Source: Sinotaia quadrata (taxonomy: Eukaryota; Mollusca; Gastropoda; Architaenioglossa; Viviparidae). Taken from it: a DNA stretch of 64,000 nucleotides. The stretch covers positions 112,993,860-113,057,859 of the forward strand of contig CM054181.1 in NCBI GenBank assembly GCA_028829895.1, read 5' to 3'. The notes beneath the pieces are model-generated. The model was not told the origin of the DNA. It ran no database searches and worked only from the letters and a program-made list of their open reading frames with translations. The translations under genes and the position numbers were made by a program. Position 1 is the first letter of the stretch; every line of letters begins with the position of its first letter. This document shows positions 11,763-24,237 of this stretch, piece after piece.

Positions 11763-12369
11763 TCAGGGATGGATAGAATATGATATTCATTAAGTGTGGT
11801 CCCTGGGGATTGACTTAGTTTCTCTGACTGCAAATGAACGAAGACCCACCCTGTCGGTGAGTGGGATTAAATAGATCGAAAATTAAGCAACTATTGTTAA
11901 TTCCACCCATTTTTCACAATATTTATGCCGCAGCAACAACAGGAAACACAAATGGAACTGATGAGTGTTGGAAGTTCGCGAAGTCGTAAATATTTCAGTT
12001 TTCAAGGTTATCTCCCTTATTTTCAAAGAGCCTGATTTCTAAATGGCCACTCTTTATGATTATATAATAATAATTTTCAATAAACTCATAAAAGGCGTTT
12101 TAAAAATGAAAAAAAAAAGTATACATATATCCCTTAATTCAGCACTGAAGTAAGCAAAATAAGTGTGATTCCTAAGTTGTGATCATTTTTAAATCTCTGA
12201 CGCACACTTCCATCGATACTTTATTTCTCTTCGACTTATACTTTTCATTTCTCTTTCTTGACGATGCCTGAAAATTTATGTTCAAAACCTTCACTTATTT
12301 CATTTTTTATAAATACATTTCAAATGTCGCACTGTGTTTTCATAGAAATCCAACCTACGTCACAACACG
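11763..12369. other. unique AT-rich DNA, no gene seen
   Basis: No supported feature was recognised. Confidence 0.5.
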
Positions 12370-12394
12370 GTTGCTATGCGCTTCCGTTGCTATG
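12370..12394 (+). promoter_or_regulatory. paired RFX/X-box-like half-sites
   Basis: GTTGCTATG occurs at 12370-12378 and again at 12386-12394 as direct repeats 16 bases apart, with a CRE-like ACGTCAC about 12 bases upstream. RFX factors of ciliary genes bind paired GTTGCYATGG-type half-sites, normally inverted, so the direct arrangement here is not canonical. The sites lie about 110 bases upstream of the small frame at 12501. Confidence 0.35.
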
Positions 12395-12500
12395 ACGGGC
12401 GAAAAGATAGTTGTATGGCCATTTTAATACGCGATCATTAGAAAGAGACTTGTTTCAGTATCACAAGAGTCATATACTGAGGTTTTCTAAGTGAACAGAA

Positions 12501-12632
12501 ATGTCTACTATTTGATTAGATGCGTTCGATCCACTCGATGTGGAAAGATTTAATGCTATGTTACGCATGATTGGCCTCGATTATCACTTGTACAGAAAGA
12601 ATCAAGTTCCCTATGCAGTGTCATTACCGTAA
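12501..12632 (+). pseudogene. short protein-like ORF with an in-frame TGA, possible small gene or first exon
   Basis: From the ATG at 12501 (GAAATG context, G at -3) the frame reads MSTI, then TGA at 12513-12515, then 38 further codons to a TAA at 12630-12632. The second part (LDAFDPLDVERFN..., ...LRMIGLDYHLYRKNQ...) has balanced, protein-like composition, unlike the repeat-born frames elsewhere. I do not recognise the family. The TGA may be a disabling mutation (TGG to TGA), or the true start may come from a spliced exon entering near TTGATTAG/ATGCG. A GTAA sits at the apparent stop and CAG/GTAACG a little further on, but neither donor is convincing. The RFX-like half-sites upstream would suit a small ciliary gene, which is inference only. 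Confidence 0.33.
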
Positions 12633-13780
12633 TCATAGTTGTCAGGTAACGTGACCAGGATCAAATAAAAATTAACAGTTATTTTTATTTTTAAAATTAT
12701 TTACTTGCTTCTTGAATAACAATGTAAGTAAATCGAAATAAAATAAACGTGTTCATTGAAAGGGAAAAAAATGATAACAGGTAATGTTATTGTTTAGTAT
12801 TCTGAGCATCATAGTATCAATAGATAATTTGATTAAAAATTGCTGCCTACTACACTTGACTCATTTACTAAGGGAGGCTATAATGTCAAACTACGCTTGA
12901 CTGACCTAGATGCATGTCTTAACAGCAACCAGATCGAGAAATGGATTACGAACCCAGCCACGGATAAATAGGCAGACAGGTTTATTTACCCAATCAACAG
13001 GCCTGATCGTTAATTCAGTTTTTCTCAGCTTACAAATCCACACTGATCTTTATTCATCAAGTGGTGAATGAACATGGTACATGTCTATTTTCTTCAGAGT
13101 TCTTAATACATTCTTAAACAATGCACCCTCTGCTCATTATTAATTGTTTTGTATATCAACAATGCAATCTCTACTTATTGTTAATTCTTTTGTAGCTCTC
13201 ACTTACAGCACCCAGATTAAGGTATGGATTAGAAGCCAATCTGGTGACTCAAGAAAATATAGTGGTATTTTATATTTTCCTGGTCGACATGCCTGATATG
13301 TATATTATAGATCAGTTTTGCCTAAATAATATAAGTATTAGAATTCAGTTTGAAACTAAAGAGACAGTTAAGTTTATTTATTAAATTGGAAATTTTTATT
13401 TCTTACCTTCTAAAATTTAAATGAGTTATTTGAATGTAATTTTTTACAGTCACATGTAAAGTATTATTACACTTTCTTTTCTTAACATCACACATACTGT
13501 TTGAAATGTTACAAAATTAAATGGAAAGTAATGTTTTAATACTAGCAAATAAGAGGACACACATTCTAGTACCAATTTTTTTTTTAAATCAAACATACTC
13601 TTCTTTTGAAGAATTCTGTTATAAATTTTGAAATAAGAAAAATGTTTAATGTAGAATTATTCATAATTTTATAAATATTCTATAATTTAGTTTGAGTAAC
13701 ATGTCTTTTTGTAATGAAAACGTTAATATTTCTGATAATTGTAGAGTAAGATACCTAGAAGTCTCAATTGTAAGCTGTGG

Positions 13781-13781
<1 letters not shown>

Positions 13782-13824
<43 letters not shown>
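13782..13824 (+). repeat. (GT)n microsatellite
   Basis: About 21 uninterrupted GT units. Confidence 0.97.
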
Positions 13825-13827
<3 letters not shown>

Positions 13828-14522
13828 ACACAGTGAATGGCATAAAAACTACAGGAGTCTAGATTCACACAACCATTATGTATCATAACCATTAGGTACC
13901 GCTAGTGTATCATCAAATTTCTCAAAACAATCTCTATTCATCAAGCGATAAACAAAAGCCGGAAATGTCCACTGTTTTTAACAGAGTTTTTGGTACATTC
14001 TTTAAGCAACACACCACATCTTCTACCCTCTAGTAACTCTTTTGAAACTCACCGACAATACTATTATCGTCAAAGTTTTGAATGCCATCTCTTAACTCTG
14101 AATGCGCCGATTTTAGAGTTAACTTTTCATGTGGGATTTCTACGAGAGGACTGAAGACAGCGCGAAAGCGGCGGAAACCGGGAGCGCCCCCCCCCCCCCC
14201 CATGAACTCACGGACTGAAGTCTACTGCATTTGAAGAAACAGCAGGCAACAGTGCGAAGAGTTGCTGTGAGAATTTAACAGTTAGTGGATAGATTGGCTG
14301 GAGGTAGGCTGTTACCAATTTACTTAAATTTTCAATAAAATAAAATTTACAAGTTATGCTTGTCTGGGTGTATTTGATTTTTAAAAAAACATAAAAACGG
14401 ACTTCAACTATTTAATGGAGATATTCAATGTCAAATATTCTCTCTCACACACACCTTAATGAAGATACTAACAAACTTACACAACTAGCACATCACAGGG
14501 GAAGCCAAATAAACGGTAGCCA

Positions 14523-14525
<3 letters not shown>

Positions 14526-14576
<51 letters not shown>
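14526..14576 (+). repeat. (GT)n microsatellite
   Basis: About 25 uninterrupted GT units. Overlapping frames on both strands are low-complexity artefacts. Confidence 0.97.
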
Positions 14577-14577
<1 letters not shown>

Positions 14578-15435
14578 AATGTGTGTAGGCGCGCATGCAT
14601 ACTTTGTTGTGGGTGAAAAGGAGGTAAGACAATAACAACCAAGAGAACTTTCACAAGTAGGCAAGCATGCATACCTGTAGATTGTAGAACCATTTGTCGC
14701 TTATGGAAAGTGGGTCATCTGATTCGTGTTACAAAAAGACAACTGCGCGAACCACGACCTACGGGATGTGAACTCGATGGAAATCGATAAGTATCATTTC
14801 ATCCGAAGATACTGACTAAAATAAATGTATTTACCAAAGGCAGTTCAACGGCGTATGAATGCATGAAAACAATTGATTACCCAGAGAACATCTGTAACAC
14901 AAGGTCTGGCGTGAGGCGGCGGTCTGTGGTGGTTATATAGCTTTAACGTGCAGCAAGCTGGTGCATGGAAAAACAATGCCATGTGATCCGAGTTCGTTTA
15001 TTATCACTTTGAACTTCTACAAAGAGTATGGAATATTACTTCAATGGGTGTGTGTATGTGAGAAAGAGAGGGGGGGGGGAGAGAATTAAGAAATGAAGGC
15101 ACATTTCGCGCGCATTCAAACACAACTTCCACTCGATTGAAAACTGTCTGGTGGTGGGTAGTATGTGAAATTGCTGATTTTTTGGCCTGGTACCAATTGG
15201 GAATGGTGGTGGTGGGGAATGGTTGCCGGGAAGGACGGAAAAGGGGAGACACAGAATGTGACTCATGACTTACGCGGCACTTGTATAAGAAGAGAAGATG
15301 TCTAATATTTGTTTTTAATATTCGGTCTCTCTTTTCCAGGAACAAGTACTACAAGCGTGTTGCATTACAAGATCGTTTCTTTCCTAGGATTACTGGTCAA
15401 ATGGAATTCGTAATATGACGAGTTTGTTTTGTTGC

Positions 15436-15604
15436 TTTTTTTTTTTTTTAAAGAGTGAGTGGAGCCTGAAATGAGTTCAAAGTTCCCCTTGTCTTTTTAA
15501 TCCTCTTTTTTTTTTTTTTTTTAAAGAGTGAGATCAGATAGTTTGAGTAATGGGCGTGTGCATTGTATCCTTCGAGCAGAGCCTGAAATGAGTTCAAAGT
15601 TCCT
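15436..15604 (+). repeat. local duplication with poly-T
   Basis: A long T run followed by AAAGAGTGAG occurs at about 15436 and 15512. GAGCCTGAAATGAGTTCAAA also occurs twice, near 15461 and 15579. A similar T-run plus AAAGAGGATT is seen near 20600. Confidence 0.6.
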
Positions 15605-15838
15605 TTTTTAACCCTTGAAACAGCTTACGCTCAGGAACTACTGCTAGTATATTCATGAGAACTGATAATCAAGCTGACGTCTCCGGCAATGAATGTGAGC
15701 GCGCTTCGTGCAACTTCGAACTAAACACAACAAAAGTGATGTAGTTTTAGTTTCAAGGTACGTAATTGACGAAGTGATAGTATCAGGGAACAATCGCGAC
15801 GTAGCTGTAGTGTAGGGGAACAATGTATATGTAAGGAC

Positions 15839-16046
15839 ACAGGACGAAACTAATTATTTATATAAAAGTGATGTATATGTAAGTAAGTACACAGGACGAA
15901 ACTGATTATTTATGTAAAAGTGATGTATATGTAAGTAAGTACACAGGACGAAATTGATTATTTATATAAAAGTGATGTATATGTAAGTAAGTACACAGGA
16001 CGAAACTGATTATTTATATAAAAGTGATGCAATTGTAAATTCACGG
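15839..16046 (+). repeat. 52-bp minisatellite, about four copies
   Basis: ACAGGACGAAA recurs at 15839, 15891, 15943 and 15995 with an exact 52-base period. The units then decay into related GTGATG/GTATGTATAG words up to about 16200. Confidence 0.92.
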
Positions 16047-16211
16047 AATAAAAGTGACGTATGTATAGATATTTAGTACAAAAAAATATGTAATTGTAGA
16101 TTGACGGTATGAAAGCGATGTATGCGTAGACAGGCAATCCGGTACTAAATCGATGCTTGTAGCCAGGCACTCCGGACGAAAGCAATGTAGGCATCCGATA
16201 TATCTTGCCGG

Positions 16212-16280
16212 CAGATGGAACAGAATGGCTCCTGACAGATGGAACAGAATGACTCCTGACAGATGGAACAGAATGACTCC
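16212..16280 (+). repeat. 24-bp minisatellite, three copies
   Basis: CAGATGGAACAGAATG starts at 16212, 16236 and 16260. Confidence 0.93.
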
Positions 16281-18831
16281 AGAAATTGGCTTATAATATA
16301 TGACTATTGTCTTACCCGCACAACGGCTTACTTACCCTCTAGTCTACACTGAGGGCTATCGGGCATTTGAGTTTAAAGTGCACCCGACTCCATAGATTAT
16401 ACAATCCTGCAGCCTCTTGTGGGCGCGACATTAGGAGACGTCTGGCAAATGCCCGTACCTTTTTACTTTCGGGTACATGTGCTTATGCAAATGTATCTTG
16501 TTTCTGTTCATGAAGATTCGGGGGGGGGGGTACTGAGGAAAACCAGAACAAAGTTGACTTTGTTTAATGAATTTTTCAAGTTACTTATTTTCTTGTTCGA
16601 CCATGATAGAACTGACTACATTCTCTACTTACCCACTATATGAGACGACACCATATTAAAGGACTTGAAAAACTTGTCAACGTTAAGCCAATTCATGCAT
16701 CGCCGATGTAACATCCTCCCTTTCATATCGCTGTGGACATTCGGTCACCGATGTAACTTTAGAAGTGAAGTTACTGAGAGAACACTGACATGATTCAACG
16801 GAACAATGTCTACAACGAGATTTACCGAAAATTGTGTGTGCGTTCGCTTACTCAAATATATAAATGTGCAAATATGCAGCGGTTGTACAAATTAGTCTAC
16901 ACACACACACACACAAACTATATATCAGAATTCGGCCGACAAAAAAGTAATAATGTATTCTTTCATTGTAGTTCACAGTAGATAAATAACCTTCCCCCAA
17001 TAAGTATGAGTGAAGCAGGGATGGGGTAGGGTAAGTAGATTTAAAGATGCAATTTTCAACTCGATTACTGCAGGGCGCGTCTCTTCTTACATCTCGGCTA
17101 GAGAACAGACGATGATTAAAAACCGACCGCTCTTCTGCTATCTATCAGCAAACCCACTGGTAAGGGAGACAACTCTGTGCTGCTCAGCTAGCGCACAGTT
17201 CTACTCGTCGGTACGATAAACTGATAATGTGATATCTACATGTGGCAATGACTGTGGAGTAAGGTAAGGTAAGGACTGTGTGTGTTTGTCATTTTTTTTT
17301 TGTTCGTTTTTATAAATCCATTGTATGAAAATGTCAGTCTGCTTGTTTAGCGAGGATCCAACCATGAACTTTAAAGTATTTCTTTACGGGTGCGCAATGC
17401 CACATCAACACGTTCGGTGGAGAGTGGGTTAAGAATGTGACTACACAAAAATAAATAAAAATATTTTTGAAAATTCGCCTTAATATTTTAGTATCGTCTT
17501 ACGTAAGAAGCAAGACACTTCGTAATAAATATTTTTACGGTGTTAATAGAGAAATTATTTAACTTAAGGAAACTGTGCAAAAATAAACAGTTACCTGCTT
17601 TTCGTGTAAACATGTAAGCTTCATAAAAAATAGTTTTCTTATGAAAGAAGGGAGCCTTTTAAACAAACAGTAATGACGGTAGTCGATTCTTGTTTTCAAC
17701 ATACAAATGATAAAAACCATAACTCTCTCTCTCATTAAATATATCAAGTAAAGGTGGTACAATGTTCACGCCAAGAGTTTACAAACAAAAACAATAAAGT
17801 GGATACAAAGAACTAATGCGCGCGCAGTTTGGTCACTACAGACACATTGGCTCCAACGTGTTTTCATCGTTGCGTTTTGCTGCGACCAGACACATTGGCT
17901 CCGACGGGTCTAGACACAACGGGTCGTATGTCGGGTTTTATCTGTAAAGAGGCGAGCAATTTGATAATGATAATGTACTAAAGCATGGCACTCTACGTGT
18001 GAGGAAAGCAAAGCTATTTTCCTCGCGCCATAACCGAATACAAAAAGGCAGGCAGGGCAACATCTCCTTACCTACAGAACAGCGGAAGTAAACGACCTCG
18101 TCCAATCGAAAACACGGAAACACGGTTCAAAGCGAGGCTGACTTTGTTGGATATTTTTACAAATTACATATAAACTGTCGACAGTGATTGAAAAGGTGGC
18201 AAGACAAAAGCAAAAACAAATGAGAATGAAAGCAGGCAAAACACACCCACACACACACCAACAAAACATCGGTTTTCCTGACTGAAAGAGAAAGAAGAGA
18301 GAAATAGGGAGAGAAAGTCGATCACTTTGTTGATCTAGAATGCAAATTTAATCTACAAAATCATGGCGTCTCAATCTCATTTCGCTTGGACAGATTAATA
18401 ATAGACTGGATTTCCGTGGAGTTTAAATAAAAAAATAATAAAAATGAAAAATATTAGGAAAATAAAGTGGCGATCGAACACAGACGGATAAAGGATGATA
18501 AATATAAATCTTCCAACACTATAGCATATTTATATACAGTTGCAATCTGTTACACAGACTGAGCACATACTTGGATGTGGCTTTTTGACAATCGCTAATT
18601 CTGTCGGTTTACGAAGCGAAGGATTTGCGCATATGCATAGGGAGTGGTAATATTTTATTTTATGTATGTGTGTATGCGCGTGTCTGTGTGCATGATGACT
18701 GAAATGGGCATTTACTTACAATTTTTATAACTTTCTTAATAATTATTGCATAGTTCAAAAACTCTCCCACCCCCCACCTTCTGCACGCACGCACACAAAC
18801 TACAAAATAATTTCATCCTTTCTCCCTGCAG
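16281..18831. other. unique DNA, no gene seen
   Basis: A short imperfect duplication (CAGACACATTGGCTCC) occurs at about 17840 and 17888. Frames of 60-74 codons here have no motif or splice support. Confidence 0.5.
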
Positions 18832-18961
18832 CACAAAACAATTGTATACTTCTTACACATACACAAAACAATTGTATACTTCTTACACATACACAAAACA
18901 ATTGTATACTTCTTACACATACACAAAACAATTGTATACTTCTTACACATACACAAAACAC
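18832..18961 (+). repeat. 30-bp minisatellite, four copies
   Basis: ACAAAACAATTGTATACTTC recurs with an exact 30-base period. Because 30 is divisible by three, frames stay open across the array on both strands. Confidence 0.95.
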
Positions 18962-19147
18962 ACTAACTTTCACATATACGAGCTTCCTTGCAGCACGAAA
19001 CAATTCCTACACACACATATTACAAAATTTCGTCCTCCCTTCCTGCAACACGAGGTAAATGTTAAGCTTCCTAAAACATACACCCCACACATAAACACAC
19101 AATTTCACCCTCTACGCAGCACGAAAAAATTCCTACACTTTCTCTCA

Positions 19148-19545
19148 CCCAGCAAAACGAAACAATTGCTACACTCTCTCTCTCTCTTCAGTCACACAGC
19201 AAAACGAAACAATTGCTACACTCTCTCTCTCTCTTCAGTCACACAGCAAAACGAAACAATTGCTACACTCTCTTTCTCTCTTCAGTCACCCTGCAGTACG
19301 AAAAAATTGCTACACTTTCTCTCTCTCTTCAGTCACCCAGCACAACGAAACAATTGCTACACTCTCTTCAGTCACCCAGCAAAACGAAACAATTGCTACA
19401 CTTTCTCTCTCTCTTCAGTCACCCTGCAGTACGAAAAAATTGCTACACTGTCTCTCTCTCTTCAGTCACCCAGCAAAACGAAACAATTGCTACACTTTCT
19501 CTCTCTCTTCAGTCACCCAGCAAAACGAAACAATTGCTACACTGT
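19148..19545 (+). repeat. ~47-bp minisatellite, about nine variable copies
   Basis: AACGAAACAATTGCTACACT alternates with CT-rich spacers and CTTCAGTCACCCAGC. Early units start 47 bases apart (19151, 19198, 19245) and later units vary in length. Together with the 30-bp array it gives rise to a 292-codon frame, 18746-19624, that is not a gene. Confidence 0.93.
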
Positions 19546-22500
19546 CTACGAGGGACATCGGGAACCTAGCAACATAATTATCAATTTGCTCGTTGGCTGG
19601 TCGTCAAAAGGAAGAAATCTTTGAGCCGAGCGTTGCAAGCTGACTGACTACACGACAGACCAGTGCATAGCGACAAGATGCCTACACACGTCATTAGTGG
19701 GGACCATCCTAAGCACACACGCAAGCGCCTAGGCGGCATCGGTCGATGATTTGTGGGCGATCTTTCGAGGCGGCGTACTGATAATCTCTAATCATTGTGA
19801 ATTGAGACCAAGGTGGAGAAAGAAAGAGAGTTTATCTCTATTATACTTTCATAGACGGCACGATAAATATTATACTCGTCAAATGTTAGTATGGAATAAT
19901 ACAGCATGTCATATGACTGCCTAATTCACGTTATACACTATACAGTTTGCCTAACCACCAACCATACATAAAATTAATCTAATTGGTCAAAAAAAAAGTT
20001 TATTATATCATCTTGCTTTTATATCATCGGGTTGTCATTTCTTGCTTAATTTTTAAAAAATGGCATAATCTAGTCTGAACTATGATATTTTGTATATTTC
20101 CTGCAATGTATCCTTATACAATCGCGTGTTATACGACATCATATGCTAGTCAAGTCCCTAAAAACATCAACTTTTCAAATGAACAAGGCCTTAGACGTAG
20201 TTTTGCAATTACCTCACAAATTTGCTAAGAATGCGAATATCTACCATCCCCAACATCTTTATTTTTTTTTAAACGTGTGTGCGTGTGTTGGGGTGGGGGA
20301 GCAAGTATTAGGGGTCGAGAGTGCGTTAAATTATTCGAGCAAACTAACCACTATCGCGTCGCCTCAGCTGACGGACAGCCGCGAGCCGGGGCAAACCTTT
20401 GCGGCTGCCTTCTGGCAGCATCGATTTCCAGTCTGCGGAGGGTCACTGCAAATAAGTTGCACACAAAGACAAGGTGGCAGCGCAAACATTTGTTCATGGG
20501 AGTCTGGGCAATGAGCGCTGGCATCCGGTCTGCCACACGTCACCAATGGAGATGAGTGAGAAGAGGGGGAGGGGGGCGGAAGGGAAAGAGTGTATGAGGA
20601 TTTTTTTTTTTTTTAAAGAGGATTAAAAAGAACTAGCACAAAGAAAGCGATAATGATATCAACCAGTTTCAGCTTGGCGTCAATACTTTTAAAGCAGGAG
20701 AACGGGCAAACGTGAAAGGGTGTCTGCGTTGGGGGGGGAGGGGGAGGCGTCATCGTGCGTTGAGAGAAAACATGCACTGGGTTATTAATAATGCAGAAAG
20801 AGCTGATTGGTGGAGGAAAAAAAACAAACAAGTGGAATGTGTGAGTGGGTGGGCGGAGGAAAAAAGGAAAATGTTAACAGACTATTACGCAAATGCGTGG
20901 CTAATTTTGTTGTCACGACGTTTATTTATTGTCAATTTAATTAAATGTCCTAGACCCTATCAAGGTTATCAAGCCATCATCAATAGTATGCTCTAAGGTT
21001 TCTAAACAATAAATGGTTACAAAAGTGATAACAATAGACTTTTGTTAAATAAATAACAATAGTTGGTTTTTTTGTGGAATTTTTTAAACGAAAAATCGCA
21101 AGAAAATTTTGCACGTAAAAAAAGCATGGGCAGGATGATCTTGGTGGGAGAAGAAAGCAAAACTTGTCTGGCTTACAATAATGTAACTAGTAACCACAAC
21201 AAACTTTCAATCTCATAACATTTTCAGTGCCGGCTGAGTCTTGTCGTCCTGCCCAAGGTTCTGGCAAGAGGTGTGTTGTGGGCTTATTCTCTAAATAGAC
21301 TACTACATTACTAATCGAACTGACCCAGACCTGAAATTCCTACAAATGACAACTCACAAAACTATTAAGAAAGAACGGCATGAATTTATTTATAAAATAT
21401 TTGTGGAAAATAATTTCATATTCTTCAAAGGCATAAAATAGGTAATGTCAAGGTGCGAACATATCTCATGTACACCATATTAGGTTCTACGTGTAATACT
21501 TCCAATGCTGTAAGGAAATATAATTATTTACATATAACGCATTCATCTTCATATTTAGAATGTCCTCTACTAGGAGGAAATAACCACAGTTCACAGGAAC
21601 AATTACCACATGTACCCCTGTATAACACACTTGTTTCCAGCTATTTCTTCAGTCACATTTGCCCCACATAAACATTCTGAACAATTACTTACTTACAGTC
21701 ACAATTAGAAAAGGGGTAAACCCGGTTAAAACAATGATGTCTATGCATGCAGGCTTCATAACCCGCGGGAAATCTAGCACTTTGTATATATAAGGATGCT
21801 TTTCATTTAGATGAATTAAGGAAAAATGTTTGTTTAAGGGACAAAATAATGTCATTTCTTTTGTCCATATTTACAACTAAGAAAATAAGGAAACCTTGGA
21901 TATTTATAAACTAAGGAAAGAAAGCACCAGAAAAACAAATACCTAATGCCCTATACATTCTAAATCTAATATTCCTCTGATGTTTTATGTAATAATCAAA
22001 ATTTCTCTCTGTGCGTGTTGTGTATGTGCGCGTGTAAAAGACGCATACATAAAGTTTCTAAAAATAAAATTAAAAGGTAAGAGTCACAGAAATTATTAAC
22101 TCTTCACATTTTGGTGCAAAGTGACGTAATGACGTCAACATTAAATCTCATCTATGTAGTATAGAATGTACCATTGCAATTTACAAAAGGAAATAATTTG
22201 CTTGTTTGTTGTTGCTGTAAGAAGTTTAATGACTATTTAGAAAAATTTAATTTGGGATACTCAGTTTCTTTAGTGCTCTAAAACCAATTCACTTTTTTAA
22301 ATAAAGAATAAATTTAGCCAACGAGACACGATTCAGATTGTATTTGCAACAACAACAAAAACCGCGTCAAAAAAACAAACCACCAAACTAACAAAAATCG
22401 GTCAATTGATTCCATACACGCCTTGGTCTCCAATACTCCACCTGCTTAGGTCCCGACGACTCCAGCCCTGGAGGCTCCAGAAGTGCGTGCTACTCCGCCA

Positions 22501-23074
22501 GAAGAAAAACCTGTGGAAGAGAGAAGGGGAGAGGGGGGGGGGGGTGTGCAGCAATCAAAGTCCCTACGCTCTACGTGTCAAACGATCCCAACAGCCTAAC
22601 ACTTCTGTAAACTTCGGTCGTGCGTGACTGCGAGACAGACCTCTGGAAACCCGTCTGGCTGGTGGAAGCAACACCCCACTCTACTGCACAACATGAAACG
22701 AGCAATCAATAACAATCAGCATTGCGCGAAGTGGAGTAGCGCCGCCTGACGGCAGGTGGCCATGATGCTAGGTCACCCGGAACAGCGATCTAGCAGTGCG
22801 TGTTACGCCGAGCTCATGGCGAACTTGTCAGCGACGTCATAAATACCGCGAATGGTGGCACGCCTGTACGCCACACACAACCTGTCTCCCTGAGAGTTAC
22901 GTACCACTACAAAAAATATAGATATCGGTATTTTAATCCATTAAACGAGTACATCAACGTTTACTTTAAACTATTTATTTCGCAATTACTTTCTTTCTTT
23001 TGCTTTTTCTTTATTTTATTTTTTTATCGAGGGAGGGGGATAGTTAGTCCCTTCCGCTATAATCTGGAAGAAAT
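19546..23074. other. unique DNA, no gene seen
   Basis: A moderately GC-rich patch at about 20340-20560 produces overlapping frames on both strands without motifs. Paired CRE-like words (GTGACGTAATGACGTCAA) lie near 22121. Nothing else was recognised. Confidence 0.45.
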
Positions 23075-23376
23075 TTACACACAGACCCTAGTAAACAAAG
23101 CCAATAAAAACGGCCAAAAATATTTAGAACAGATCCTAGCAACAAAGACGCTAAAAACTGAGTCAAATATATTTAGAACAAATCCTAGCAAAAGAAAATC
23201 CAGTAAAAACTGAGCCAAACATATTCAAAACAGATTCTATCAAGCAAAGCCACTGAAAACTTAGCCAAAGATATTTAGAACAAATCTTAGCAAGCAATGC
23301 CACTAAAAACTGGGCCAAAGATATTTAGAAAAAAAATCCTAGCAAGAAAAGCCAGTAAAAATTGAGCCAAAACAGA
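23075..23376 (+). repeat. ~50-bp minisatellite, about six copies
   Basis: CCAAAGATATTTAGAACA and AAGCCACTAAAAACTG-type words repeat. TATTTAG or TATTC starts at 23121, 23170, 23222, 23272 and 23322, giving a period of 49-52 bases. Confidence 0.9.
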
Positions 23377-24186
23377 TGCTAACAGAACAGGAAGTACAAG
23401 CATGAAGCACGAAAGACGGAGAGGACAAGAGAGTAAGACATTCCAATCATTTTTTAAAAAAATAAAAAATCTAGTAGTTTTCTCAGCAAATGTTCTTGGC
23501 GAAGGCGACGCAGGGTGCATTTGGTGTGGACAGTCTTATAGAAAGGAAGTGTCTCCTCCCCCCCCCCCCCTCAACAATGCACTTGTAAGTAACAGGCGAG
23601 CACGATAACACAAAGAGCGGTTTTCTGTTCATTACCTCTCTATCTGAAGATATGCTTAGTATAAGCCAGTTATACAAAGTGCCTGTAGGAGTTAGGTCAT
23701 TGCAAATAGTAAATGGAATTTTTAGCTCTTCCATTGGTACAGCCTCAAAGAAACTCGGCAAATTTCACCGTCGACGATCGGTTAATAAGTAGGAGTAGGG
23801 GTAGGGATGTTCTTAAGTAAAATAAGAAGTAACCATAATGTTGAGAAGTATTTCTGTGCTACGCAAATTCAGCCATGAGCGATAATAAAATTAGGTCAAT
23901 TAGGAGAACATTTTAACAACTGCATCTTGCCAGATTCTCTCCCCTTATCACGCTCTACCAAGTGACGATTTTACGCTTAGCAGCAACCCAGATTAATTGT
24001 TCTCGCGTGGATAGAGGGTGGGTGGGCGGATGGGTAAGAATGTGCATTGCGGAGTTCACACGAAAGTGCTTCGATCCAGTTGTATTAACAATTAAAAGAA
24101 TGTGCGCAGTCCTGTCAGTAAGATGTAGAGTCAGTAGACGAATCCAACTTCTACACGCGCTATCGTCCCATCCGTCATGCACGCAT

Positions 24187-24237
<51 letters not shown>

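Larger units (their letters stand above)
12633..15435. other. unique DNA with old duplications and microsatellites, no gene seen
   Basis: Two loosely similar segments are present: near 13047-13125 and 13927-14011 (TATTCATCAAG... to ...CAACACACC), and near 12923 and 13206 (ACAGCAACCAGAT...ATGGATTA). They look like decayed copies of an unknown repeat. The 113-codon minus-strand frame at 15004-15345 has no recognisable motif. Confidence 0.4.

Noticed and set aside
18746..19624. 292-codon plus-strand ORF with repeated Thr/Lys/Leu/Ser peptides
   Set aside because: It lies entirely over the 30-bp and ~47-bp minisatellites. Overlapping frames of similar quality exist, and the peptide is a repeat translation.
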